NCBI RefSeq assembly: GCF_002099425.1
Contig: NW_018344260.1
Coordinates: 2,276,501 to 2,340,500 of the forward strand
Length of the DNA stretch: 64,000 nt
Direction of reading: 5' to 3'
Source of the DNA: Phascolarctos cinereus
Lineage: Eukaryota > Chordata > Mammalia > Diprotodontia > Phascolarctidae
This document shows, piece after piece, positions 44,546 to 64,000 of this stretch. The translations under genes and the position numbers were made by a program. The first letter of the stretch is position 1. Each line of letters starts with the position of its first letter. The notes under the pieces were generated by a model. That model was not told the DNA's origin, did not search any database, and saw nothing but the letters and a program-made list of their open reading frames with translations.

Positions 44546-46985
44546 TGGAATAATAGAGTGAAGATGACTTTTTCATTTAATATTTTATTTTCCCCCAGTT
44601 ACATGGAAAAACAACTTTTCACATTCATTTTTAAAACTTTGAATTCCAAATTCTCACCCTTCTTTCTTTCCCACCGCTCCACCCCCCCACCCCCCACCCC
44701 CGGCATTGAGAAGGCAAGCAATTTGACATAGGTTATATATGTGTAGTCATGAAAAACATTTCCATAACAGTCATGTTGTGAAAGAAAACAGACTAAAAAA
44801 TACCCTCAAGAAAAATAAAGTGAAACAAGTTTGCTTCAATCTGCATTCAGACACCATCAGTTCTCTCTCTGGAGATGGACAGCATTTTTCATCATAAGTC
44901 CCTCAGAATTGTCTTGAATGATTGTACTGCTGAGACTAGCTAAGTCATTCACAGCTGATAATCTTAGAATATTGGTATTACTTTGTACATAGTACATTTC
45001 ACTTTGCATCAGCTCATACAAGTCTCTCCAGGTTCCTCCTAGAGTATCCCGATCATTGTTTCCCACAGCACAATAGCATTCCATCACAATAACACACCAC
45101 AATTTATTGAGCCATTCCCCAATTGATGGGCATCCCCCCAATTTTCAATTCTCTGCCCCCAGAAAAGAGCTGTTATAAATATTTTTGTACATATAGGTCC
45201 CTTTCCTTTTTGTTCATTATCTCTTTTGGGATACAGACCCAGCAGTGGTACTGCCAGGTCAAAGGGCATGCATGGCCCTAAAGCCCCTTGGGAACAGCTC
45301 CAAATTGCTCTACAGAATGGTTGAATCAGTTCATAATTCCACCAACAGTGCATTGATGTTCTCATTTTTCATATTTCCCCTCTACCATTTGTAATTTCTG
45401 TTTTCTATCCTGTTAACCAATCTAATAGGTATGATGTAGTAACTCAATATTTTAACTTGCATTTCTCCAATCAATAGTGATTCAGAGCATTTTTTCATAT
45501 GGCTATAGATAGCTTTGATTACTTCATCTGGAAACTGCTTATGTCATTTATCAATTGGGGAATGGCTCTTATTTTTATAAATTTGACTCAGTTGACTCTA
45601 TGTTTGAGAAATGAGGCCTTTATCATAGAAACTTGTTTAAATGTTTTTCCCCAGTTACTCTTGCTAACTGTAATTCCCTCCATTCTATTTCCCCTGCCCT
45701 GTTTATTCTATACTCTCTCTCCTTTCACCCTGTCCCTTCTCAACTGTTTTGCTTCTGACCACCCCCTCCCTCAATCTGCCCTTCCTTCTATCACTCCCCC
45801 TTCTCTTATTCCCTTCCCCTCCTACTTTCCTGTAGGGTAAAATAGATTTCTATACACACTTGAGTGTATATGGTATTCCCTCTTTGAGCCAATTTTAATG
45901 AGAGTAAGGTTCACTCACTCCCCCTCTTCCCCTCCACTGTAAAAGCTTTTTCTTGCCTCTTTTATGTAAGGTAATTTATCCCATTCTACCTCTCCCTTTC
46001 CCTTTCTCCCAGTATATTCCTCTCTCACCCTTTAATTTTATTTTTTAGATATCATTCCTTTGTATTCAACTCACACCCATGCCCTCTGTTTATATATATA
46101 CTCTTACTTGCCCTAATAATGAGAAAATTCTTATGTTACAAGTATCATCTTCCCATGTAGGAATATAAACAGTTTAACCTTATTAAATCCCTTATGATTT
46201 ACCTTTTTATGTTTCTCTTGAGTCTTGTATTTGAAAGTCAAATTTTCTATTCAGCCCTGGTCTTTTCTTCAAGAATACTTGAAAGTCCTCTGTTTCATTG
46301 AATTTCCATTTCCCCCCTGAAGGATTATACTCATTTTGCTGGGTAGGTGATTCTTGGTTGTAATCCTGGTTCCTTTGCCCACCAGACTATATTCCAAGCC
46401 CTCCAATTTTTTAAAATAGAAGCTGCTAAATCTTGTGTTATCCTGATTGGGGCCCTACAATATTTGAATTGTTTCTTTCTGGCTACTTGTAATATTTTCT
46501 CCTTGACCTGGGAGCTCTGGAATTTGGCTATTATATTCCTGAGAGTTTTCATCATTACTTTCAGTAGGTAATTGGTAGATTCTTTCCATTTATATTTTAC
46601 CCTCTGGTTCTAGAATATCAGGGCAGTTTTCCTTGATAATTTCTTGAAAGATGATGTCTAGGCTTTTTTTTTTTTTGATCATGGATTTCAGATAGTCTAA
46701 CCATTTTAAAATTATCTCTCCTGGATCTATTTTCTAGGTCAGTTGTTTTTACAATGAGCTATTTCACATTATCTTCTATTTTTTCATTCTTTTCATTTTG
46801 TTTTATTATTTCTTGATTTCTATTAAAATCATTAGCTTCCATTTGCTCAATTCTAATTTTTAAGGAATTATTTTCTTCAGTGAGCTTTTGTGCCTCCTTT
46901 TCCACTTGGCCAATTCTACTTTTTAGGGAGTTTATTTTTTTTTTCAGTGAATTTTTGTGCCTCTTTCCATTTGGGCAATTCTTTT

Positions 46986-47140
46986 CTTTTCTTTTTCTTT
47001 TTTTGGTGAGGCAATAGAGGTTAAATGACTTGCCCAGAGTCATATAGCTAGTACGTATCAAGTGTCTGAGGCTGGATTTGAACTCAGGTCCTCCTGACTC
47101 CAAGGCCAGAGCTCTATCCACTGCACCATCTAGCTGTCCC
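46986..47140 (-). mobile_element. Marsupial SINE inside the HAL1-like ORF1
   Basis: Reverse SINE with AAATGACTTGCCCAGAGTCA and TGCACCATCTAGCTGTCCC. It is flanked by the 14-bp duplication TGGGCAATTCTTTT (46972-46985 and 47141-47154). Confidence 0.92.
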
Positions 47141-47239
47141 TGGGCAATTCTTTTTAAGGTATTCTTCTCCTCATTGGCCTTTTGTACCTCTTTTACCATT
47201 TGGCCTAATCTGTTTTCTAAGGTATTATTTTCTTCAGTA

Positions 47240-47241
<2 letters not shown>

Positions 47242-47286
<45 letters not shown>
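47242..47286. repeat. (TG)n microsatellite
   Basis: About 22 TG units inside the ORF1 relic of the HAL1-like element. It produces a Cys-Val or Thr-His run in spurious frames. Confidence 0.95.
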
Positions 47287-47288
<2 letters not shown>

Positions 47289-47568
47289 CTCCTTCACCAA
47301 GCTGTTGACTCATTTTTTTTTATGATTTTCTTGCATCACTCTCATTTCTCTTCCCAATTTTTCCTCTACCTCTCTTACTTAATTTTCAAAATCCTTTTTG
47401 AGGTCTTCCATGGCCTGAGACCAATTTATATTTTTCTTGAAGGCTTTGGATGTAGGAGCTTTGACTTTGTTATCTTTTTCTGAGTGTATGTTTTGATCCC
47501 ATGGTGACTTTCTACAATCAGATTTTTTTTCTGCTGTTTGCTCATTTTCCCAGCCTATTACTTGACTT

Positions 47569-47732
47569 AAAAAAATAATTCATTAATTTATTTTTAGTTT
47601 TCAACATTCATTTCCATAAGATTTTGAGTTTAAAATTTTCTCCTCCTCCCTCTCCTTCTCCCTCCCCAAGATAGCATGCAATCTGATATAGGTTCTGTTT
47701 ATACATTCATATTAAGCGTATCTCCCATTAGT
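47569..47732 (-). mobile_element. Very short L1 3' end insertion
   Basis: A 164-bp reverse L1 3' UTR (AGTTTTCAACATTCATTTCC, ATAGCATGCAATCTGATATA). It is flanked by the perfect 15-bp duplication CCTATTACTTGACTT at 47554-47568 and 47733-47747. It interrupts the HAL1-like element, so it is younger. Confidence 0.92.
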
Positions 47733-48059
47733 CCTATTACTTGACTTTTAACTCTTTGTTAAAGTAGGGCTCTGCTTCCAGGGTGGAAAGTGCACTGTCC
47801 CAAGCTTAAGGGGTTTTGTGTAGCTGTTTTCAGAGATACACCTAGGGAGCTGTAAATTTTCAGTTCTTCCAGGGTGGTATGATATAAGGAGAGGTGTTTA
47901 TTACTTTCCTAGCCTGTGTTTTGGTCTGTGAGCAACCACAACCACTTTTTTCTGCCCTGGAACTTTGAGGAAAGTCCTTGCTCCACTATGGCCACAGACT
48001 CTGGTGTGCCAGTAAGATCTGAGTATGGACAAAGCAACACAGTCCTGCTCTAGTGCCAG

Positions 48060-48460
48060 CAAAGAGACCCCTGTAATCTCCTTCTGACCAGTTGTTTGAC
48101 CTCCCTTACCATCTGTGAATTGAGAGCTCCAGAAGCGGCCACTGCCACTACTAGTTCAGTGGCTCCCAAGGCCTGCTGCTGGTTTGCTGGCACTGTGGCC
48201 GTGCTGGTGCAGGCCTGCACTGGACTGTGCTCCACTCTCACCCAGTGCAACAGACCTTTTCTGCTTACCCTCTGAGTTGTCTTTGGCAACTCTGGGCTGA
48301 GAGGTATAGAAACTGCCACTGCTGCCACTGATTCTGTCACCCCTGAGGCTTGTTCCTGGATTGCTGGGGCCAGGTCTGCACTAGTGTGGTGTGCACTGGA
48401 CTGCACTCCTCTATCACCCTGGTGCAGCAGACCCTTCCTGCCCCCTTTCTAAGTTGTCTT
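48060..48460 (-). repeat. Two tandem 5' UTR monomers of the L1-type element
   Basis: The segment GCACTGGACTG occurs at 48217 and 48393, and the ACTGCCACT and CAGACC parts recur at the same spacing of about 176 bp. The units are diverged but colinear, like the promoter monomers of other mammalian L1s. Confidence 0.6.
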
Positions 48461-48600
48461 GGGCTGGAAAAATGTTTTTATCTTTTTGTGGGTTCTACTG
48501 CTCTTGAATTTGTTTAGAATCATTATTTAAAGGTATTTAGAGGGGTTTGGGGTAGAGCTCACATGAGTCTCTGCTTTTATTCTTCCATCTTGGCTCTCCC

Positions 48601-49735
48601 ATTGGGACTTTCAAAAGCAGAGAATCAGCTGGTAGGAAGAAAATGTATTGTTCTGATTGTTAATGTAAACAAAAATCCATTTTTGTGTTTTGTTTTGTTT
48701 TGGTTGGGAATGGAAGTGTTGAACAGCTCTATTAAATGCTATTGATCCCCCTGATGAGTTTGGGACAATGGCCCTTTAACCTGACCCCTTCTTTTGCAAT
48801 AAAGAGGTGTAGTAAATAAAAAAAAAACCCCTTTTCTGGCCTGAGACCCATAAGGCTTACCTGGAACATGTTGCCTCTGCTCTGGACACCCGTCTTTTCT
48901 AGTAAATTTTATCTCCTATTCTTGCTTTCCCCATATAATTCTAGAAGCAATTCCTAGTGTCTCCTTTACTGTGACATCAGAGAAGAAAAATCAATCATAC
49001 ATAGCTAAGGAAGAACCAAGACCCTTCCTATAAAACTTGTGGTCTTTGGGTGCCTCAAGAAGCTATCCTGTTGTGAAAATGATGGGAGCTCAAGACACAT
49101 CAACTAGGTGTGAAGCAGAGGACAGTTGATTGCCAAATCCATGGGGGTGGCTTCTCTGAAATATCATTCCTGATCCACTTCCTTTGCTTACCATGGTCTG
49201 AAGGACCGAGGCTCTGGCATTTGATTCTTCTTGGTTGAGATTCAGTTGTATGTACCCCCTCTGGCAACAGAAATCCAGTCATATCCTTTGTCCTGAATTT
49301 CTCTTCCTCTATTGCCTATCCCGCTACACCCCTGACCCTAAGTGTTTCATTGTAAGCCTTAGGCCTTTTCTTATAAAACCAAGTTCAGGACAGAGGTTAC
49401 CTAGACAGGATGTAGTGGGATGAGGTTTGGGAGATGGGCTTGGGGATCTAGCTAGGTCTGAAAAGCTAGGAGAGCATAAACCCCACTCAGTGTGTGTGTG
49501 TGTGTGTGTGTGTCCACCTTGTTGCCTTACTACTTAGGAAAAGTTTAAATGGTAACTAAGTAACAGTGTTGGTCCATGAGTGATCAGAGATGGAGGTTGC
49601 TTGACCAGATTCAGAGAGCATAGGATGAGAACTCTGAGAATAAAAAATCTTTGAGGTTAAGTTAGGACCTTTGTGTGCTCTGTTCCATCCTTCCAACCTG
49701 GAGAAAAGTCCAGCCTTTGTGATTCCAGGTTATTA

Positions 49736-49782
<47 letters not shown>

Positions 49783-50210
49783 GTGTGTGTGTGTGTGTGT
49801 GTGTCTATAGATAGGGTGGTTAGACCACTTCTAATGGAAATTCCATTTTCCCTTTCTAGTCCTTAAAAGTCTTGTTCCTGCTTAGTTCTCAGGAAGATTA
49901 AGACCAGAAATGTCCTGGAGCTAAGTCAGGCTCTGTGATTCCCTTGGAAAGGCCCAGTGCTCCTTAGCTTCCTCTTCAGTGACTTTCTGAAGACTATTTT
50001 TTTTTACCACCCCCAACTCAAAGGGACAAGTGTAGGCCAAGGTCCTGAGAACATGAGCATCCATGGCACAGACATGGGACCTGTAGCACATGTCTGGAAA
50101 ACTTACACACTGCCTAATCCTTGACAAGGAGTACTTAAGTTCTTTGAGGTCTTTTTAGCTGGCCCTGGAATTACCACACTCCCACCTTCCCATAAACACC
50201 ACACATGGAG
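48601..50210. other. Intergenic DNA with microsatellites
   Basis: Unique-looking sequence between the HAL1-like element and the presumed PHF24 3' end. It contains a TG run (49491-49513) and a compound (TA)n(GT)n run (49738-49804). No gene is seen. Confidence 0.55.
49738..49804. repeat. Compound (TA)n(GT)n microsatellite
   Basis: About 21 TA units followed by 12 GT units. It can form cruciform or Z-DNA and is probably length-variable. Confidence 0.95.
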
Positions 50211-50214
50211 GTAG

Positions 50215-60349
<10,135 letters not shown>

Positions 60350-61074
60350 CTAAGGAAAAGGAAAGAGCTGCAGATCAAGTGAATAGCACTAGTACTGGCA
60401 GGGGCTGCAGGGGCATTATGGCTCCAAAGGCAAGAAAGAAAAAAGGATTAGGGGTTGGTTTGGAGTTCTAATCTTAGCTCTACTCTTGACTGCTTGGATC
60501 ACCTGAAATCATTCCCCTGCAGTACTTAGAAGAGTAAATGACAGAGAGCTGTATAACTAAGCAAATGAGGTGTCATAAAATTGTTAATAATATTCTGGAA
60601 TGCTGATCTGTTTCTTTAATTTCCAAAGACACTTTGGTTGAGGGTTGCATTTTGCCTAGAAGTGCCATCGAGGATCAGTGCAAAACTTCCTGATGACAGA
60701 AAGCCACCTGTCTCATGAGGTACCAAATCAAGTTGGGACAAGAACCTGCAGACACTTGGAGTGATGGTGGTAGTTAATTTATGCATAGTTCAATGTGGAG
60801 GCAGAAGATGGGGGTTCAGTGTAGAAAGAGGAAATCTTCAACCTAATTATAAGAGGAAATCCTACAGCAGTAGAAAATCTTGCAGCAAAAATGTCACCAG
60901 GGAAAAAGGCTAGGATTTGGAGGGATGGTAGCTGACATCTGGAGGAAAAGTAGGGTTTGGTTGAGGAGAAACCAGGAGTTGCCTCTTACCCAGAAGGTTA
61001 ATTATGAATATACCCTCCCTGGAACTTCAGATGAATAAAACAAGAAGTGCTAGCAGTAGAAATGACAGGTCATT

Positions 61075-61250
61075 TCAAGAGCGGTTGTTATCCCAGCTCT
61101 GTCACTGATTAGCTATATGGCTCTGGGCAGGTCAATTATTTTCTCTGAGATCAAATCTACTCATTAGTAAAGTAGGGATAACAAGTATTCTACCTACATC
61201 ACAGGATGGTTATGAGTATAAAAGAAAGTAAACCTTAAAGTGCCATGATG
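61075..61250 (+). mobile_element. MIR SINE copy
   Basis: CTCTGTCACTGATTAGCTAT, CTGGGCAGGTCAATTATTTT and CTACCTACATCACAGGATGG. Confidence 0.75.
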
Positions 61251-61379
61251 ATGATAGTGAACTTTACCCATTTAGAATCAAGTACTAGATGTGAATCTAG
61301 GCTTCAGTGGGAGTCAAGAGAAGTTTTGTCCTCAATTAAAATGAGGAATTCATTTAACACTTTTAAAATAAGGTATTTA

Positions 61380-61492
61380 CTGGAGTCAGGAGGACCTGAG
61401 TTCAAATCTGACCTCAGACACACAACACTCACTAACTGTATGACTCTGGGCAAGTCACTTAACCCCAATTGCCTTACCAAAAATAAATAAAT
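61380..61492 (+). mobile_element. 5'-truncated marsupial SINE with target-site duplication
   Basis: It lacks the GGCAGCTAGGTGG head and begins at CTGGAGTCAGGAGGACCTGA. It ends with an (AAAT)n tail. The duplication AAAATAAGGTATTTA (61365-61379) and AAAATAAGGGATTTA (61493-61507) flanks it with one mismatch. Confidence 0.9.
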
Positions 61493-62565
61493 AAAATAAG
61501 GGATTTAGCAGGTACTGAGTTCTTACAATTTCTAATTCACTGTAATTTGTATTTCAGAAATAAGGACCTTGAGAAATGTCAAACTGCATGCACAGAGTCA
61601 CAGAACAGGCTACTGATGAATTTGGGACCAAAGTCCAGAGCAAAAATGTTTCTGTTGCAAGAGCGATACATGGGGTTAGTCAGAAGAATGATCCGTTTCC
61701 TCTCCCTATGCCCTGGTTCTCAGTCAGGACTGAGATTCTTCCAGAAGAAAGCAATCTAACTAGATTTAGTGGTCTGCCCAGTCCAGAGGTATGGGAGCAG
61801 GGCAGTCAAACTGGAACACTGCTAAGCTCACAGTTAATGAAATCAATGTTGACGTAATTAGAAATCTGAGCCCACACAGTCTAATAAGCCTAGTATTGAA
61901 TGGCTTTGGGGTAATGCGGCTTGGTTGTAAGTCTTCCACAGCATGGCCAGAGAGTGATCTGTGTGTATTTGGTACTGCTTTAGATATATTCTTCTTGCTC
62001 CAGAGTTGATCTGAGTCCCTTGACTGAAGTGGTTTGGTTAGGGAGTAAGGATTAAGGTGGAGGGAGGGTGGGAAATGCCTACTAGCAATCACAGAGCACT
62101 CCAACATTTACATGGTCATTTGTAATACGAAACACAAGGAATATTTTTTTTTGACCTTTAGAATAGCTTCTAAAACTGTGACCAGAAAAACAAGAAAATA
62201 ACAGCAAGACTAGTGTGTATCAGTCAAGACCAATGAGGTGAGGAAGATGTATAGATGCAGGGTTCTTTTTAAGCCAAGGATCTGAGTTGGCCGAATCTAC
62301 CAGGCACTCACAAATGATGACAATTGCTACAAACTCTGAACCAAAACATCTCTACAGTCATAAATTACGTGGAGAACCTCTTGCTCACACATCAAAATTT
62401 TCAGGTACTCTTGCAAATGAGGTAGCGACCACTGCCATCTCTACATGTGAAGCAGAGTAACTTATTTTTGGCATTTGGCACTTACTAGCACATCACCTGC
62501 CTCTGCAGACACAGCCATTGTTTGGGAAGGCACTGAAAGTGGGGGGCTACAAGGCAATCTCCTTA

Positions 62566-62970
62566 GGAGGCAGCATTGTGCAGTAGAAAGAGCACTCTCC
62601 CAGCTCTGCCACTAATTAGCCATGGGCTCTTAGGTACATTACTTAACTTCTCTGGGTCTATCTCCGCATCTGTAAAGTGGGGATGAAAATATTTGCCATG
62701 TCTACTTCATAGTGCTGCTGTGAAGATAGAACAAGTTAACACGTGTCAAAGTCCAAGGGCTACAGAAGTAGCAGGAGTTATTTATTATTATTGGCTTTGG
62801 AGAAATAGTATTCTTAGGCGTCCAAATCCCAATAATTCCTCTTTTAACTGCACGTCTCCCATGGGTTTTTGCCAAGTGTCAGTTTCAAATGAGATAAGAC
62901 ACGTGAAGTTCTTTGCAAGCCTTAAAGCATTATATAAATGGTAGCTATTATTATTATCATTGTTATAAAT
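62566..62970 (+). mobile_element. MIR/MAR1-type SINE sequence (two pieces)
   Basis: 62566-62745 has AGGCAGCATTGTGCAGTAGA, CTCTGCCACTAATTAGCC and GTAAAGTGGGGATGAAAAT. 62888-62970 has the tail AAATGAGATAAGACACGTGA, TTTGCAAGCCTTAAAGC and TATATAAATGGTAGCTATTA. Unrelated sequence of about 140 bp lies between. Confidence 0.65.
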
Positions 62971-63119
62971 CTAAAAAAGTGGGAGGAATCTATCAGGAGT
63001 TCCTTGCACACAGTAGGCTCTTAATGGAATTTGCTGAATTAATGAACTATTAACTCTAATCTCTGTAGTTCCATGCCCAATCAAGGGCCTGAGTAGGCCT
63101 ATTAATTGCTACTTATGAT

Positions 63120-63440
63120 GAATTAATTATCAAGTATTTATGGAGCTCCTATTATGTGCAGGATACTGTGCTGAACACTGGGGAAGAAAAAAGGTATATA
63201 AGACATAGTCTTTGTTATGGAGTTTACACTTATACATGCTATGAGTTAAACAGTCAATACAGGACTATGCAAAATGACAAGTGAGTACTGCAGATAATAA
63301 ATGCAATAGAGTGAAGGGAACTGCTCAGTGTGTACTTAAACAACAGAAGATTGCTGGTGGACTCTGAAGGAAGGGTAGTATTCAGACAGGTTGAGAGGAG
63401 GGTGGCGAGAGTATTCCAGTCTGGAGGAAGAACATATATA
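63120..63440 (-). mobile_element. L2 LINE 3' end
   Basis: Complement of the L2 terminus: TCAAGTATTTATGGAGCTCC, TATTATGTGCAGGATACTGT and TGAACACTGGGGAAGAAAA. Confidence 0.65.
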
Positions 63441-63479
63441 AAGGAAGGATGAGGAAAATAAAATGTTACATTATAGAAA

Positions 63480-63755
63480 TCTGATGCTAACTTAGAAGGA
63501 GGTCTTCAATAGAGTGCCCAGGGGTCTGTCATTGGGCTGGTGCTATTTGACAATTTTATTATTAATGACTGAGATAAAGGCAACAATGATAAGGTTGCCA
63601 AATTTGCAGATGACAAAAGCTGGACAGTTATAGATAATATTCTGGATGACAGAGTCAAATTTCAAAAAGATCTTGAAAGGCTGGAATATGGGGCAAAATT
63701 TAATAAGATGAAATTTAAAGGAGTAAATGCGAATTTTAATACTCCATTAAAAAAA
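63480..63755 (+). mobile_element. CR1-clade LINE fragment (L3-like)
   Basis: The text GTGCCCAGGGGTCTGTCATT, GGCTGGTGCTATTTGACAAT, TTGCAGATGACAAAAGCTGG and GGATGACAGAGTCAAATTTC corresponds to the CR1 RT region (GS-LGP-LF-IFINDLDKG, then KFADDTKL, then LDDRV). It is distinct from the L2 copies. Broken and short. Confidence 0.7.
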
Positions 63756-63771
63756 AAACAAACAACAAAGG

Positions 63772-63913
63772 GGCAGCTAGGTGGTGCAGTGGATAGAGCA
63801 CCATCCCTGGAGCCAGAAGGACCCGAGTTCAAATCTGGCCTCAGACACATAACACTCACTAGATGTGTGACCCTGGGCAAATCACTTAACCCCATTGCCT
63901 GGCAAAAAAAAAA
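63772..63913 (+). mobile_element. Marsupial tRNA-type SINE, full length
   Basis: GGGGCAGCTAGGTGGTGCAG head, GAGTTCAAATCTGGCCTCAG, TGTGTGACCCTGGGCAAATC and a pure A tail. Well preserved, so fairly young. It is inserted beside the CR1 fragment. Confidence 0.92.
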
Positions 63914-64000
63914 AGGAAGAAGAGGAGGACAGTAACAACAACCAACTTCATAAGTCTAAGGTAAGGCATGGCTAGACAGCAGGTCATTTGAAAGAGATCT

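Larger units (their letters stand above)
44572..48600 (-). mobile_element. L1-type element with both ends but almost no ORF2 (HAL1-like)
   Basis: Read on the minus strand, it starts at about 48600 with GGGAGAGCCAAGATGGAAG, the usual L1 5' beginning. A 5' UTR with two tandem units follows (about 48060-48460). Next is ORF1 (about 47450-46280): heptad-rich coiled coil such as LTEENNSLKIRIEQME, LENRSRRDN, then the C-terminal piece RNIIAKFQSSQVKEKILQ and a following PRITYPAK. About 630 bp of non-coding A/G-rich sequence (46280-45650) leads straight into the last part of L1 ORF2 and the 3' UTR (45650-44572). The endonuclease and most of the reverse transcriptase are absent. ORF1 is disrupted by stops and by nested insertions. 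It could be a HAL1 (half-L1) or an internally deleted L1. Confidence 0.7.
60350..64000 (-). other. PHF24: PHF24 intron, continuing past the window
   Basis: Everything right of the 60349 acceptor is treated as intron because the exon coding for the PHD finger was not found on the minus strand. It contains MIR copies, SINEs, an L2 3' end and a CR1-type piece. About 60360-61070 and 61510-62560 are unique, with no coding signs. Confidence 0.6.

Noticed and set aside
46331-47313. Coiled-coil frames as host genes
   Set aside because: They belong to ORF1 of the HAL1-like element. The TG run and a SINE are translated within them.
60350-64000. Search for the PHF24 PHD-finger exon
   Set aside because: No minus-strand frame with the Cys/His spacing of the finger was found; it should lie further right.

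Overview
The window is nuclear DNA of a marsupial mammal. This rests on the repeats: many short SINEs with the head GGCAGCTAGGTGGCxCAGTGG and the tail of tRNA/CORE type that are abundant in marsupial genomes, marsupial-type L1 3' ends, and many old L2, CR1 and MIR copies. The three genes recognised (a SPATA31-family gene, DNAJB5 and PHF24) are neighbours on human 9p13.3, so the block is syntenic with that region. The sequence does not settle the species.

Layout. 1-2.65 kb: a split SINE, an L1 3' end and an L2 3' end. 2.68-9.15 kb (+): a SPATA31-family gene, probably SPATA31G1 (C9orf131). Its large exon starts at about 2945, after a 61-nt exon at 2677-2737; the transmembrane first exon was not found. 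9.15-9.6 kb: a short gap between convergent 3' ends that holds a consensus CTCF motif. 9.6-20.8 kb (-): DNAJB5, complete, with J-domain, G/F and CTD exons and an alternative first coding exon giving 348-, 382- and 420-residue forms. 19.6-21.4 kb: its CpG-rich promoter region with a CArG box, CCAAT boxes, a perfect three-unit heat-shock element and a ZNF143 motif. 21.5-50.2 kb: about 29 kb of intergenic DNA with degenerate C/T- and G/T-rich tracts, an RFX X-box-like cluster (24.44-24.54 kb), a REST/RE1-like site (38.51 kb) and dense nested LINEs and SINEs. This includes a 4-kb minus-strand L1-type element with both ends and ORF1 but almost no ORF2 (HAL1-like). 50.2-64 kb (-): the 3' half of PHF24 (GINIP). 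Its last five coding exons lie at 56.1-60.35 kb, a probable long 3' UTR runs to about 50.2 kb, and the PHD-finger and N-terminal exons are beyond the right edge.

How the genes relate. They are independent: a testis-type SPATA31 protein, an HSP40 co-chaperone and a neuronal G-alpha-i modulator. They share a neighbourhood, not a pathway. The most useful new points are the promoter elements of DNAJB5, the CTCF motif between the convergent genes, the rebuilt SPATA31 splice structure with its in-frame proline repeats, a single-base frameshift in the last PHF24 exon that looks like a sequencing error in a C run, and the HAL1-like element with tandem promoter monomers. I saw no CRISPR array, no bacterial-type system and no recognisable retrovirus-derived element.
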